A DNA stretch of 64,000 nucleotides from Pseudomonadota bacterium (GCA_018241225.1 JAFEEG010000022.1:62001-126000), one strand, 5' to 3'; positions 44,424-54,860 are shown, numbered from the stretch's first letter. Program-made: numbers and translations. Notes: generated by a model from the letters alone, not told the origin.

Positions 44424-44948
44424 ATGGCAACTGCAAAGAAAGCGCCGGCTAAGAAAGCCGCTGCGAAGAAGGTCGTGAAGGCCGCTGCCAAGAAGGCTGT
44501 CGCGAAGAAGGTCGTGAAGACTGCAGCCAAGAAGGCTGTCGCCAAGAAGGCCGTGAAGGCCGCAGTCAAGAAGGCCGTCGTCAAGAAGGTCGTGAAGACC
44601 GCAGCGAAGAAGGCCATCGCCAAGAAGGTCGTGGCCAAGAAGGTCGCCGCCAAGAAGGCAGCAGTGAAGAAGGCCGTCGCCAAGAAGGTTGTCGCCAAGA
44701 AGGCGCCTGCCAAGAAGGCCGCTGCGAAGAAGGCGCCTGCCAAGAAGGCCGCTGCCAAGAAGGCTCCTGCGAAAAAGGCTGCGGCCAAGAAGCCCGCTGC
44801 CAAGAAAGCCGCGAAAAAGCCTGCTGCCAAAAAGGCTGCCAAAGCGCCCGCTGCCCCCAAGGCTGCGCCCGCCCCCGCTGCCCCTGCGGCACAAACCACG
44901 CTGAATCCGCAAGCTGCCTGGCCGTTCCCCACGGCTGGCAAGCCCTGA
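44424..44948 (+). CDS. Histone H1-like nucleoid protein (AlgP/HctB-like repeats)
   Basis: 174-aa basic DNA-binding protein made almost entirely of Lys/Ala/Val/Pro repeats, mostly AKK and [10 protein letters not shown] units, resembling the C-terminal tail of eukaryotic histone H1. It ends in a distinct non-repetitive tail, [16 protein letters not shown]. Such proteins in Bordetella (BpH1) and other Burkholderiales bind DNA non-specifically. The start ATG 44424 follows AGGAGAAAG. The repeat DNA (AAGAAGGC units) is prone to length change between strains. An intrinsic terminator follows. Confidence 0.88.
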   Translation: MATAKKAPAKKAAAKKVVKAAAKKAVAKKVVKTAAKKAVAKKAVKAAVKKAVVKKVVKTAAKKAIAKKVVAKKVAAKKAAVKKAVAKKVVAKKAPAKKAAAKKAPAKKAAAKKAPAKKAAAKKPAAKKAAKKPAAKKAAKAPAAPKAAPAPAAPAAQTTLNPQAAWPFPTAGKP

Positions 44949-44973
44949 TCCGGCGTACTGCTGAAAAGCAAAG

Positions 44974-45007
44974 AGCCCGGCACCGCAAGGTGCCGGGCTT
45001 CTTTTTT
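44974..45007 (+). terminator. Intrinsic terminator after the H1-like gene
   Basis: AGCCCGGCACC (44974-44984), loop GCAA and GGTGCCGGGCT (44989-44999) form an 11-bp perfect stem followed by TCTTTTTT. It is a strong rho-independent terminator between the H1-like gene and the convergent kinase gene. Confidence 0.92.
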
Positions 45008-45035
45008 GGGTGTGGCCAGTGCGCTGGCCGCGATG

Positions 45036-45938
45036 TCAAAGGCCGAGTTCGGCCTGGTTCACTTCGTAGTTCTGCGGCCCGCGCTGCGCGATCTTGAGCG
45101 CGCCCAGCTTGTTGCCCAGCGCCGCGCAGCGCTCGAGCGGCCAACCCTGCTCCAGGCCGTAGAGCAGCGCGCCACGCCAGGCATCGCCGCAACCGGTGGG
45201 GTCGATCACAGCCTTGGGCTTGACGGCCGGCACGCGCGTCATCTGCCCGCCTTCCCACACCTCGCAACCCTCTGAGCCGAGGGTGACGACCAACCCGCGC
45301 ACGCGACGCGAGATTTCTGCGCTGTCCCAGCCCGTGCGCTCGCTGAGCATGCGGCCTTCGTAGTCGTTCACCGTCACCCAGTCGGCCAGGTCGATGAAAT
45401 GCCGCAACGCATCGCCATCGAACATCGGCAGGCCCTGGCCCGGATCGAACACGAAGGGAATGCCCGCGGCCTTGAACTGCTCGGCATGCGAGAGCATGGC
45501 GTCGCGCCCGTCCGGCGAGATGATGCCCAGCCGGATGTCGTCGCGCGCCTGGATCCTGGTGATGTGCGCCTGCTGCATCGCGCCGGGGTGGAAGGCGGTG
45601 ATCTGGTTGTTGTCCAGGTCGGTCATGATCATCGCTTGCGCGGTGTAGGTGTCCTGCACCTCGCGCACGAATTCGGTCGAGATGCCCAGGCTGCGCAGGC
45701 GTTCGATATAGGTGCCGCCATCACTGCCCACCGTGGCCATCGGCAAGGCACGGCCGCCCAGCGCATTGAGGCTGTAGGCCACGTTGCCGGCGCAGCCACC
45801 GAAGTCGCGGCGCAAGGTCGGCACGAGGAAGGACACGTTCAGGATGTGCAACTGGTCCGCAAGGATCTGGTCCGCAAAGCGCCCCTCGAAGGTCATGATG
45901 GTGTCGAAGGCTAGGGAACCGCAAATGACAGTGGCCAT
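45036..45938 (-). CDS. PfkB-family carbohydrate/nucleoside kinase
   Basis: Cytoplasmic ribokinase-fold kinase, 300 aa, closest in feel to bacterial adenosine-kinase-like members. The N-terminal PfkB region is FGGCAGNVAYSLNALGGRALPMATVGSDGG, and the C-terminal signature is DPTGCGDAWRGALLYGLE, where the catalytic Asp follows GCG rather than the usual GAG. The substrate (adenosine, sugar or other) cannot be settled from sequence. It is on the minus strand, 65 bases downstream of the DUF3426 gene, and may be read from the same transcript. Confidence 0.82.
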   Translation of the reverse strand: MATVICGSLAFDTIMTFEGRFADQILADQLHILNVSFLVPTLRRDFGGCAGNVAYSLNALGGRALPMATVGSDGGTYIERLRSLGISTEFVREVQDTYTAQAMIMTDLDNNQITAFHPGAMQQAHITRIQARDDIRLGIISPDGRDAMLSHAEQFKAAGIPFVFDPGQGLPMFDGDALRHFIDLADWVTVNDYEGRMLSERTGWDSAEISRRVRGLVVTLGSEGCEVWEGGQMTRVPAVKPKAVIDPTGCGDAWRGALLYGLEQGWPLERCAALGNKLGALKIAQRGPQNYEVNQAELGL

Positions 45939-46003
45939 GAAGAAGAATCGGTTTGGAGTGGGATTGCGCAGGCACTGGAAAAAGAGCGCGCTGCGACAGA
46001 TGT

Positions 46004-47329
46004 TCAAGGATAGAAGGCGACCAGGTTGTAGCCCGCGACCGGACCCAGGCCTGCTGCTTCGCTGCCGCTCAACTGTACCGGCAACGAGGTGCTGCTCTCG
46101 GCCCCCGGCCCCAGCACGGGACCGGCGCCAAACTGCGCGGGCGACAGCACGCGCCGCACCAGCGCGCGCTCTTGCGTGTCGAGCAACGTGAGTTCGATGG
46201 AAGGCATGGCCAGCGGCACGCGGGCGCCATTTCGAAGCGCAAAGACCAGCCGATAGCCCTCGCCCTCTTTCTCGCGAGAAAAGGACGCACCCTCGATGGT
46301 GATCGAGTTGATCTGCCGCAAGGCCGACACCTGGCAACCCGTCCAGCCGCAAAGCGCCTCCAGGGCCGGGCGCAGGCGGGGCTCGCGCGCAGCCAAGGAA
46401 TTGCGCTCCTCGCGAGCCACCTGAAGCAGCAGCACGAGCAGGGCCAGCACGCAAGCCAGCGCAAGCAGGATCTTTCGCGTGCGGTTGGGGCGCACTGCAC
46501 CATCGGCCGGATCGTCGACGAAGCTGGCGGGCGCGGAAGGCGCTTCGAGCAGCGGTGTTTCGGGAAGGGCTGCCTGGGCCTCGGGCGCGGGCGCGTCTTC
46601 GTGGGCAGGCGCCTCGTCCTTTGCCGCGCCGTCTTGCTGCGCCCGCTCGAGTTCCTTTTTCTGCGCGCGCTCCAGGCGCAAGGCCTTGACGCGTTCGCGC
46701 CGCAGGGCCTTCTGCACTTGCGCGTTCACCGCCTCCTCGATGGGTGAAGCCGCGGTCAACGACGGTATGAATGCCGGGTCCTTGCGGTTTGCACCCTCCG
46801 TGGCGGCGCCAGCGACATCAGGGGTGGCCGTCGTGGCGGCCGACTGGAATGCGGCCTGGAGCGCCTGGGTGGACGCCATCATTTCGTCGAGCCAGGGCTC
46901 TTTCGCACCATCGTCGTCGTCGGCGCCAAGCGAAGGAATCGGCACCGGGTCGTCAGCCTCGGAATAAGGCGTCATCACCGGCGGCGAACGTACCGGCGCG
47001 GGCGCAGAAGCCACTGCAGCCGCTGCCGCCGGCTTGGCCCCCAGGTCGAGCAGATCGGCAGCCGGCCAGGTCATGGCGGGCAAGCCATTGCCGGAGGCCG
47101 GCGGTTGCCGAACTTCCTGCGGCGAATGCGCTGGGACGGGCTGCGCGGGGCCTTGTGGCGCACCTGCGCTCAGGGGCACCCCGTCGTCATCGGTTTCCTG
47201 CAAGTCCAGCGTGGCGTCGAACACCTCGCTGCAACGGCCGCAACGCACCCAGCCATCGGAAATGCGAAGCTGGTCCCGAACGACTTTGAAAGTGGTCGCG
47301 CAAGTGGGACAGCGGGTGACGAGTCTCAT
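46004..47329 (-). CDS. MJ0042 zinc-ribbon / DUF3426 membrane protein
   Basis: 441-aa protein. An N-terminal MJ0042 zinc ribbon, CPTCATTFKV...RCGRCSEVFDA (two CxxC pairs, residues about 7-36), is followed by a long low-complexity Pro/Ala/acidic linker and a Lys/Arg/Glu-rich, probably coiled-coil stretch (about residues 215-245). A single transmembrane helix (ILLALACVLALLVLLLQV) and a C-terminal DUF3426 domain follow. ATG 47329 gives the ribbon at the N-terminus. It lies in the conserved accB-accC-prmA-DUF3426 neighbourhood. The function is unknown; the topology suggests a cytoplasmic ribbon and periplasmic C-terminal domain. Confidence 0.85.
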   Translation of the reverse strand: MRLVTRCPTCATTFKVVRDQLRISDGWVRCGRCSEVFDATLDLQETDDDGVPLSAGAPQGPAQPVPAHSPQEVRQPPASGNGLPAMTWPAADLLDLGAKPAAAAAVASAPAPVRSPPVMTPYSEADDPVPIPSLGADDDDGAKEPWLDEMMASTQALQAAFQSAATTATPDVAGAATEGANRKDPAFIPSLTAASPIEEAVNAQVQKALRRERVKALRLERAQKKELERAQQDGAAKDEAPAHEDAPAPEAQAALPETPLLEAPSAPASFVDDPADGAVRPNRTRKILLALACVLALLVLLLQVAREERNSLAAREPRLRPALEALCGWTGCQVSALRQINSITIEGASFSREKEGEGYRLVFALRNGARVPLAMPSIELTLLDTQERALVRRVLSPAQFGAGPVLGPGAESSTSLPVQLSGSEAAGLGPVAGYNLVAFYP

Positions 47330-47387
47330 GTGTCGCAAATTGTAGGGGCGCGAGCGCACCCGACGCGTTGCGCAAATGCTGCCGGCT

Positions 47388-48272
47388 TCACCGCCGGGCG
47401 GTCATCAGGATCCAGCCGTCCTCGCTGTCGCTGACCTCGAGCTGCAGATAGGGGGCGTAGGCCTCCTTGAGCTCCTGCGCCTGCCGATCCAGGATGCCGG
47501 CCAGCACCAGCGCGCCACCCGGCGCCACGTGCTGGCACAGCAGAGGCGCCAGCACTTTCAGCGGCGTGGCCAGGATGTTGGCCAGCACCACCTGGTAGCT
47601 GCCGCGCGCCGCATCGGGCAGGCCCGCGCGCAAGCCGACGCCATTGGCCTCGGCATTGAGGCGGGTCGACTCGACCGCCGCATCGTCGATGTCCACCGCG
47701 TCGATGTCGGTGGCGCCAAACTTGGCTGCGCCAATGGCCAGGATGCCCGAGCCACAGCCATAGTCCAGCACGCGCTGCCCGGCCAACGCACCCTGCCGCG
47801 CGATCCAGCGCAGGCACATGCGGGTGGTGGGATGGGTGCCGGTGCCGAAGGCCAGGCCCGGGTCGAGCCGGATCACCTGCCTGGCGGCTTCGGGCGGCTC
47901 GTGCCAGGTGGGCACGATCCAGAATTCGGGCGTGATGTCCACCGGGGCGAACTGCGACTGTGTCAGGCGAACCCAGTCCTGCTCGGGGACTTCGGCAATG
48001 CCGACGAGTTCGCAGCCGCCGAAGAAATCCTGCGCCGACAAGACCTCGCCCGCATCGCGTGCGGCGGCCTCGTCGGGGAAAAGCGCGATCACGCGCGAGC
48101 GCTGCCAGCCCTCCTTGGGCGGCGGCATGCCCGGCTCGCCGAACAGCGCCTGCTCGGCTTCGGTCTGGGCATCGGCGTCTTCCACCGACACGCTCAGCGC
48201 GTCGAGTGCCTCGAGCGCCTCGCTGACGATCTCGATCTTCTCTTCGGGGGCCAGCAGGCGCAGCTCGAACAC
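47388..48272 (-). CDS. prmA: Ribosomal protein L11 methyltransferase
   Basis: SAM-dependent enzyme that trimethylates ribosomal protein L11, 294 aa. The N-terminal substrate-recognition domain is followed by RLDPGLAFGTGTHPTTRMCLRWI, the SAM motif VLDYGCGSGILAIGAAKFGA and the NPPxx-like catalytic motif VLANILATPL. The start is GTG 48272 (V-FELRLLAPEE); no ATG fits. It is 22 bases downstream of accC and 58 bases upstream of the DUF3426 gene, the standard betaproteobacterial order. Confidence 0.93.
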   Translation of the reverse strand: MFELRLLAPEEKIEIVSEALEALDALSVSVEDADAQTEAEQALFGEPGMPPPKEGWQRSRVIALFPDEAAARDAGEVLSAQDFFGGCELVGIAEVPEQDWVRLTQSQFAPVDITPEFWIVPTWHEPPEAARQVIRLDPGLAFGTGTHPTTRMCLRWIARQGALAGQRVLDYGCGSGILAIGAAKFGATDIDAVDIDDAAVESTRLNAEANGVGLRAGLPDAARGSYQVVLANILATPLKVLAPLLCQHVAPGGALVLAGILDRQAQELKEAYAPYLQLEVSDSEDGWILMTARR

Positions 48273-48294
48273 AAGGACCTCGCTTCGAAGGCGG

Positions 48295-49644
<1,350 letters not shown>

Positions 49645-49648
49645 CAGT

Positions 49649-50116
49649 TCACTCGATGATGAACAGCGGCTGCCCGTATTCGACCGCCTGGCCGTTCTCG
49701 CCGAGGATCTGGGTGATGGTGCCCGACTTGTCGGCCTCGATCTCGTTGAGGATCTTCATGGCCTCGATGATGCACAGCGTGTCGCCTTCCTTGACCTGCG
49801 CGCCGACTTCGACGAACGGCGAGGCACCGGGGCTGGACGAACGGTAGAAGGTACCGACCATGGGCGACTTCACCACGTGGCCCTGGGGCACAGCTGCGGC
49901 TGCCGGCGCCGCGGCGGCCGGCGCACCTGCCGCAGGCATGGCTGCTGCCGCCAACGGTGCGGCTGCGGCAGGCATGGCCTGCACGTACTGGACGGCTGCT
50001 GCCGCCGTACCGCCCTTGACGATGCGCACCTTGCCTTCGGCCTCGGTGATTTCCAGCTCGGAAATATTGGATTCAGACACCAGGTCGATCAGTGTCTTGA
50101 GTTTGCGCAGATCCAT
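49649..50116 (-). CDS. accB: Biotin carboxyl carrier protein of acetyl-CoA carboxylase
   Basis: Carrier subunit, 155 aa. N-terminal [32 protein letters not shown] is followed by an Ala/Pro-rich linker (about residues 45-75) and a biotinyl domain with the biotin-accepting Lys in [14 protein letters not shown]. It is immediately upstream of accC. The 104-bp gap before it has two CGCCGATG direct repeats on the minus strand and probably carries the accBC promoter. Confidence 0.95.
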   Translation of the reverse strand: MDLRKLKTLIDLVSESNISELEITEAEGKVRIVKGGTAAAAVQYVQAMPAAAAPLAAAAMPAAGAPAAAAPAAAAVPQGHVVKSPMVGTFYRSSSPGASPFVEVGAQVKEGDTLCIIEAMKILNEIEADKSGTITQILGENGQAVEYGQPLFIIE

Positions 50117-50220
50117 GGAACTCCATCGCCGGCAGAAAGCCGATTATTTGAACTAAATCGCCGGATCATCGGCGAACATCGGCGTTCGGACGCCAATTGA
50201 TTATTGCGGGGCGCTGGATT

Positions 50221-50784
50221 CTAACCGTGAAAAAATTCTCGGCGCCATGTATCGAGGTCGGCCTGCTCGAGCTTGCCCATTTTACGTTCTGCGACCGCAC
50301 CGTCGGCAGTCAATGCCAGGGTAAAGGGCAAACCACCAGCCGTGTTGCCCAGGGCCCGAATGAGTTCGGTGCCGTCCAGGCCCGCCAGGCCGATCGGATA
50401 GCTAACGGGCGTGCGCTGCAGGAACCTGCGCACGGCACTGGGCTGATCGATGGCCAAACCGACAACTTGAACACCGTTGGCCGCATGTTCGCGAAAGAAG
50501 CGGTCGAGCATGGGCATTTCCTCCACGCACGGCGCGCACCAGGTCGCCCAGAAGTTCAGCAAGATGGGCTTGCCCCGCAGCGACTGCAACGCCAGTTCGC
50601 CGCCTTGCGGCTGCTCGAATTTCTTGCCCCAGAACTCCGCGTCCAGGGATTCATGCCTGCCGCCGGAGGGGCGCTGCTTCCACAGGGCCGCGCCCGCGCC
50701 TGCCCCGGCCGCCAGCACGGCGGCGGCGCCATAGAGCCAGAGGCGGCGGGACGGATTGGCTGCTGCGGAGGGGTTGTCGGTCAT
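50221..50784 (-). CDS. TlpA/ResA-like membrane-anchored thioredoxin
   Basis: Periplasmic thiol-disulfide oxidoreductase, 187 aa, with an N-terminal transmembrane anchor (LWLYGAAAVLAAGAGAGAALW, about residues 14-34) and a thioredoxin fold carrying the active site FWATWCAPCVEEMP (CxxC). It probably keeps cytochrome c or other exported cysteines reduced. The ATG at 50784 overlaps the stop of the upstream unknown gene by 4 bases, so the two are co-expressed. It lies 104 bases upstream of accB on the same strand. Confidence 0.88.
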   Translation of the reverse strand: MTDNPSAAANPSRRLWLYGAAAVLAAGAGAGAALWKQRPSGGRHESLDAEFWGKKFEQPQGGELALQSLRGKPILLNFWATWCAPCVEEMPMLDRFFREHAANGVQVVGLAIDQPSAVRRFLQRTPVSYPIGLAGLDGTELIRALGNTAGGLPFTLALTADGAVAERKMGKLEQADLDTWRREFFHG

Positions 50785-51392
50785 GAAGTGGGAGTGTCCT
50801 GTTCCAGCAGGCGGCGCAAGGCCGCCAGGTTGCCGCGCGGAACTCGCCCCTGGGAGTCTGGCTTGAGGGCGCCGCGCAGGTCGTCAAGGTCGTAGACCAT
50901 GAGGTGCACGCCGATTTCCTCGCTCAGTTCGTGGCTGTACACGTGCAGGCTCAAGGCCTCCACCTGCTCGCCGTGAAAGCCCGTGACCATGCGCGGCTCG
51001 TAGTCCACATGATGATCGATGAGGGCGATCTCGGCCGATTTGGAATCATCGCAGAACAACTGGACGTAAACGTCGGACAACCGGGTGGCTGTACCGTGCC
51101 ACACCGCGCCGCCGATATAGGGCCGGAAGGCCGCCATGTGCTCCATCCACTCCAGCGCCAGCCGACGCAATGCGCGCAACTCGCCAGGCTGCGTGTCGGC
51201 GCAATAGAGCTGGATGTAGTCGCGCACTTCTGCTTCGACCTCATCGTTGTTGGGCAATGCCGTACGCGTCGGCAGACCCAGTTCGCGCAGCGCGCGCCGC
51301 TTGGCCGGGCCGTATTCCAGCCCCTCTTCCACCACCATGCGTGCAGCGAAGGCGGCGATTTCCCGCTTGGAAGACGAAGATGAGCTGTCCAT
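50781..51392 (-). CDS. Conserved-looking protein of unknown function
   Basis: 203-aa soluble protein without signal peptide or membrane helix. A Ser-rich start (MDSSSSSSK) is followed by a helical region (AAFAARMVVEEGLEYGPAKRRALRELGL) and YIQLYCADTQPGEL. The segment YIGGAVWHGTATRLSDVYVQLFCDDSKSAEIALIDHHVDY faintly recalls a nucleotidyltransferase-type G-S...SD..V pattern; this is weak. ATG 51392 is preferred over an upstream in-frame start with an atypical leader. It is ATGA-coupled to the TlpA-like gene. I do not recognise the family. Confidence 0.75.
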   Translation of the reverse strand: MDSSSSSSKREIAAFAARMVVEEGLEYGPAKRRALRELGLPTRTALPNNDEVEAEVRDYIQLYCADTQPGELRALRRLALEWMEHMAAFRPYIGGAVWHGTATRLSDVYVQLFCDDSKSAEIALIDHHVDYEPRMVTGFHGEQVEALSLHVYSHELSEEIGVHLMVYDLDDLRGALKPDSQGRVPRGNLAALRRLLEQDTPTS

Positions 51393-51468
51393 CGGCCCAT
51401 TGTGCCCGTGCTGCATGCCAGGCAGAAGTGCGCGGCGGCAATGCCGCAATGCAGGCCGTGGTTTGCGC

Positions 51469-52467
51469 TCAGGAGGGCATCACCAGGGATTGCTTCGCAC
51501 GCGCCTGGCGTGCCGACTTGAAGGCCAGGAAGGCCTCCAGACTGGTCTTGCGCGGCACGTAGCCGAACTCGGCCTTGAGCCGGGTGTTCGACAGCACCGG
51601 CCTGTAGCGCAGGAAGTCCAGCTGCTCCGGGCCATAGCGGCTCACGCCCAGACGCGAGCCCAACACGAGCGCCAGCTTCAATAGCGGCGCCGGCAACGAC
51701 AGCAGCGGCTTGCGCAGCAGGGCAGCAATCTGCGGCAAGGTCAGGGCACCGTCGCCCGCCACGTTGAAGCAGCCGGTACGGCCGGTCTTGATGGCATGCA
51801 CGATGCAGCCGGTGACGTCTTCGTCCCAGATGAAGACAAATGGGCTCTCGCTGCCCTGGATGGCCAGGATGCGCGGCTTGTCGAACAGCGCCGTGATCTG
51901 GTTGTTGACCTGCTCGCCCAGGATCGTGCCGATGCGCAGCACCGTCTGGTGCAGTTGCGGAAAGCGGGCGCGGTAGTCGGCCAGCATCTCCTCCGCCAGG
52001 CGCTTGTGGTGCGAATAGGCAAAGCTCTCGTTGCCGCGCAGCGCCTGGCCCTCGTCGATCCAGGCCGGGTTGTCGGCCCAGTAGCCATACGCGGCGCCGC
52101 TGGAAGAAACGACCAGATGGCCGACGTTGCTGGCCACGCAGGCCTCCAGCACGTTGCGGGTGCCCAGCACGTCCACCGAGTATTCGAACTCGCGGTTGCT
52201 GCCCACGCCTGGCGTGACGATCGCGGCCAGGTGCACCACGGCGCAGATCGAATGCTGGGCGAGCGTGTCCTTCAGCTCGGGCGAACGGATGTCCTGCACG
52301 AGGTAGGTGACGCCGGGGACGCGACGATCGGCGGGCACTTCGCGCACGTCCAGCGCCACCACGCTGTCGATGTCAGGCAATTGCGCCAGCGCGGCCACCA
52401 CCGTGCGGCCAAGAAATCCGTCGGCGCCGGTAATCAATACCCGGCGTGCCGGGTGAGGCGTAGTCAT
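51469..52467 (-). CDS. NAD-dependent epimerase/dehydratase-family protein (extended SDR)
   Basis: Extended short-chain dehydrogenase, 332 aa. The NAD motif is VLITGADGFLGRTVV, then VVHLAAIVTPG, Ser in VVSSSGAAYGYW and a catalytic-type motif YSHHK (YxxxK). The sequence is UDP-sugar epimerase-like in layout but also fits SDRa/3-beta-hydroxysteroid-type enzymes. ATG 52467 is used; ATG 52473 adds two residues. It is 28 bases downstream of the bile-acid-symporter-family gene and may be in the same transcript. The substrate is unknown. Confidence 0.8.
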   Translation of the reverse strand: MTTPHPARRVLITGADGFLGRTVVAALAQLPDIDSVVALDVREVPADRRVPGVTYLVQDIRSPELKDTLAQHSICAVVHLAAIVTPGVGSNREFEYSVDVLGTRNVLEACVASNVGHLVVSSSGAAYGYWADNPAWIDEGQALRGNESFAYSHHKRLAEEMLADYRARFPQLHQTVLRIGTILGEQVNNQITALFDKPRILAIQGSESPFVFIWDEDVTGCIVHAIKTGRTGCFNVAGDGALTLPQIAALLRKPLLSLPAPLLKLALVLGSRLGVSRYGPEQLDFLRYRPVLSNTRLKAEFGYVPRKTSLEAFLAFKSARQARAKQSLVMPS

Positions 52468-52495
52468 GACCATGGGGAAACCAGAAAAAGAAGAA

Positions 52496-53446
52496 TCAGG
52501 CGGAGCGCGCGGACGCCGAGGAAGAGGCCGAATCGGCGCAAGACGAGGCAGGAAGCGGCCGACGCCCCCACCAGCTGGCCAGCACCAGGCCCGCGATGAT
52601 GTCCCAGAACCCCCACACGCCCGCCACCACGGCCATGCCGCCCAGGCCGCCGAAGAAGCCGAAGATGAGCACCAGGCCCAGCCCCGCGTTGCGGATGCCC
52701 ACCTCGAAGCTCACGGCGCGCCGGTCGTATTCGGCCAGCCGGATGGCCGAAGCGCACAGGTAGCCCGTGGCAAAGGCCAGCGCGTCGTGCAGTGCCACGG
52801 CCACCAACACGAGGCCCACGTAGTCCATGAAGTAGCGCCAGTTGCCGGCAATGGCACCCGCGATGAAGCCGATCAGGCACAGGAAGCTCAGGATGCGCAC
52901 CGGCTTCTTCACCTTTTCGGTCAAGCGGGGGAAGTAGTGCGCCACGGCAATGCCCAGCACGAAGGGCGCGCCGATGATGGTGATGATGTGCACCACCATT
53001 TCCGCGGGGTTCAGCGCAATGGTCTTGAGCAGCACCGACGCCGTGGGATGGATGCCGCCCCAGAACGCGAAGTTGATCGGCATCACCACGATCGAGATCA
53101 GGTTGGAGATGGCCGTCATCGACACCGACAGCGCCACGTTGCCACCGGCGCGGTGCGTGAGGATGTTGGAGATGTTGCCCGGCGGACAGCACGCCACCAG
53201 GATCATGCCCAGCGCAATGCTGGGCGCCGGCTGCAGTACCAGCGTGAGGCAGAAGGTGATGGCCGGCAACACGATGAACTGCGCCGCGATGCCCACGGCC
53301 ATGGCCAGCGGCATGCGCGCCACGCGCTTGAAGTCGGCAATGCGCGTATCCAGCGCAATGCCGAACATCAGGAAGCCCAGCACCGCGTTGAGCGCCACCA
53401 GCGAGGCCGGGTTGAAGTTCAGGCGTATTTCGTCGACCGGGAGCAT
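52496..53446 (-). CDS. Bile acid:sodium symporter family (BASS) transporter
   Basis: Inner-membrane secondary transporter, 316 aa, about nine to ten helices. The family core is LGMILVACCPPGNISNILTHRAGGNVALSVSMTAISNLISIVVMP (the crossover helix region with the conserved Pro-Gly and Asn), plus FEVGIRNAGLGLVLIFGFFG near the C-terminus. BASS proteins carry organic anions such as bile acids, pyruvate or 2-keto acids; the cargo here is unknown. It lies 43 bases downstream of the flavin monooxygenase gene. The C-terminal 20 residues are Ser/Ala-rich. Confidence 0.87.
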   Translation of the reverse strand: MLPVDEIRLNFNPASLVALNAVLGFLMFGIALDTRIADFKRVARMPLAMAVGIAAQFIVLPAITFCLTLVLQPAPSIALGMILVACCPPGNISNILTHRAGGNVALSVSMTAISNLISIVVMPINFAFWGGIHPTASVLLKTIALNPAEMVVHIITIIGAPFVLGIAVAHYFPRLTEKVKKPVRILSFLCLIGFIAGAIAGNWRYFMDYVGLVLVAVALHDALAFATGYLCASAIRLAEYDRRAVSFEVGIRNAGLGLVLIFGFFGGLGGMAVVAGVWGFWDIIAGLVLASWWGRRPLPASSCADSASSSASARSA

Positions 53447-53489
53447 CGCGCGTCCTGCCTATCTTGTTGATTGTTGTTTGCAGCCGCCT

Positions 53490-54821
53490 TCAAGCCAGCT
53501 TGGCCGAGGCTTCGCGCACGGCGTGCCGGTAGGCATCCTTGTTCACGTAGTAGGCCATGCGTTCGAGCTTGAGGTATTGGTATCCACCCGAGAGGTCGGG
53601 CGCCGGCCCGGTCTTGGCTGCCTTGAGCGCGGCGGCCTGCGGCTTGCCTTCGGCCTGCGCCTTGAAATAGCGCGCCAGCAACTCGGCCTGCTCGTAGCGG
53701 CCCTGCCAGCCGATGCCGCTGGCCTCGATCATGCCCAGCACCGCCAGGTTGTCGAAGCCCGGCGCGAAGATGTTCAGGTACAGCCGCGGGGCCATGCCCT
53801 GCCAGTTGAGCCAGGTGCGCTCGATGAAGGGGTAGTGCAGCTTGTAGCCGGTGGCGCACAGCACCAGGTCGTAGTCGCGGGCCGAACCGTCCTTGAAGTG
53901 CACCGTGTGGCCCTGCATGCGCTCGATGTCGGCACGCACGCCGATGTCACCATGGCCGATGTGGTGCAGGATGAGCGAGTTGACCACGGGGTGCGACTCG
54001 TACATGCGGTAGTCGGGCTTGGGAAAGCCGAAACGCACCGGGTCGCCCGTGAACCACTGCAGCACCTTCGAGTCCAGGCGCTGCTTGATCCACGCCGGCA
54101 GCGGTCGCTTGCCGCCCAGGGTGTCGGCCGGTTTGCCGAAGATGTACTTGGGCACGAAGTAGTAGCCGCGCCGTACGGAAATATCCACGCTCCTGGCGTA
54201 GTGCACCGCGTCCACCGCGATGTCGCAGCCGCTGTTGCCCGCGCCCACCACCAGCACGCGCTTGTCGGCAAACAGGCTCGCCTTCTTGTAGGCGCTGGTG
54301 TGCAGGAGCTCGCCGTCGAAGTAGCCCGGGAAGCGCGGCATGGAAGGCTCGGACAAGGTGCCGTTGGCAATCACAACGCCCTTGTAGTCGGCCGTCTCGA
54401 TGCGGCCGTTGCCTGCGTCGACGCTGACGCGCCACAAGGTGGTGGCGCATTCGGTCACCGGCTCGACGCGCAGCACCTTGGTGTTGAAGCGAAAGTGCCG
54501 GCGCAAATCGAAGTGCTCGGCAAAGGCGCTGAAGTAGCGCGCCAGTTCGGTGTGGCTGGGGTAGTCCGCCACATCGTCAGGCATCGGGAATTCCTTGAAT
54601 TCCGTCGTGCGCTTGGAAGAAATCAGGTGCGCCGATGCATAGACGGTGCTGCGCGGGTTGTCGATGTTCCACAAGCCGCCCACGTCGCTGTGCGCCTCGA
54701 AGCCTTGGAAGGGAATGCCCAGCTTCTGCAGGTTGCGCGCGCCGGCCAGGCCGGAGGGGCCGGCGCCGATCAGGGCGATCTGCTGATGGGTAGGCACGAG
54801 TGCGGACGCAGGAACGGACAC
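53490..54821 (-). CDS. Class B flavin-dependent monooxygenase (FMO-like)
   Basis: FAD/NADPH monooxygenase, 443 aa. The FAD motif is ALIGAGPSGLAGARNL and the FMO fingerprint FxGxxxHxxxY is seen as FDGELLHTSAY near residue 170. The NADPH motif is VVGAGNSGCDIAV, and LCATGYKLHYP is the FATGY-type motif. Such enzymes oxygenate S, N or carbonyl carbon in small molecules; the substrate is unknown. The start is GTG 54821 (VSVPASALVPTHQQIALIG). It is 39 bases downstream of the SDR gene and upstream of the BASS transporter, an arrangement suggesting one catabolic unit. Confidence 0.87.
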   Translation of the reverse strand: MSVPASALVPTHQQIALIGAGPSGLAGARNLQKLGIPFQGFEAHSDVGGLWNIDNPRSTVYASAHLISSKRTTEFKEFPMPDDVADYPSHTELARYFSAFAEHFDLRRHFRFNTKVLRVEPVTECATTLWRVSVDAGNGRIETADYKGVVIANGTLSEPSMPRFPGYFDGELLHTSAYKKASLFADKRVLVVGAGNSGCDIAVDAVHYARSVDISVRRGYYFVPKYIFGKPADTLGGKRPLPAWIKQRLDSKVLQWFTGDPVRFGFPKPDYRMYESHPVVNSLILHHIGHGDIGVRADIERMQGHTVHFKDGSARDYDLVLCATGYKLHYPFIERTWLNWQGMAPRLYLNIFAPGFDNLAVLGMIEASGIGWQGRYEQAELLARYFKAQAEGKPQAAALKAAKTGPAPDLSGGYQYLKLERMAYYVNKDAYRHAVREASAKLA

Positions 54822-54860
54822 GAACAGACTCCAGGAAAAAGGCTTGCGGTGCCGGCGCCC

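Noticed and set aside
44424..44948. A CRISPR array or non-coding satellite made of AAGAAGGC-type units
   Set aside because: There is no regular repeat-spacer pattern; the repeats are codon-phased and encode a Lys/Ala-rich H1-like protein with a start, ribosome site and terminator.
44384..44983. Long antisense frames (Phe/Ala/Gly/Leu-rich) opposite the H1-like gene
   Set aside because: They are low-complexity shadows created by the AAG/GCC repeats and have no start context.
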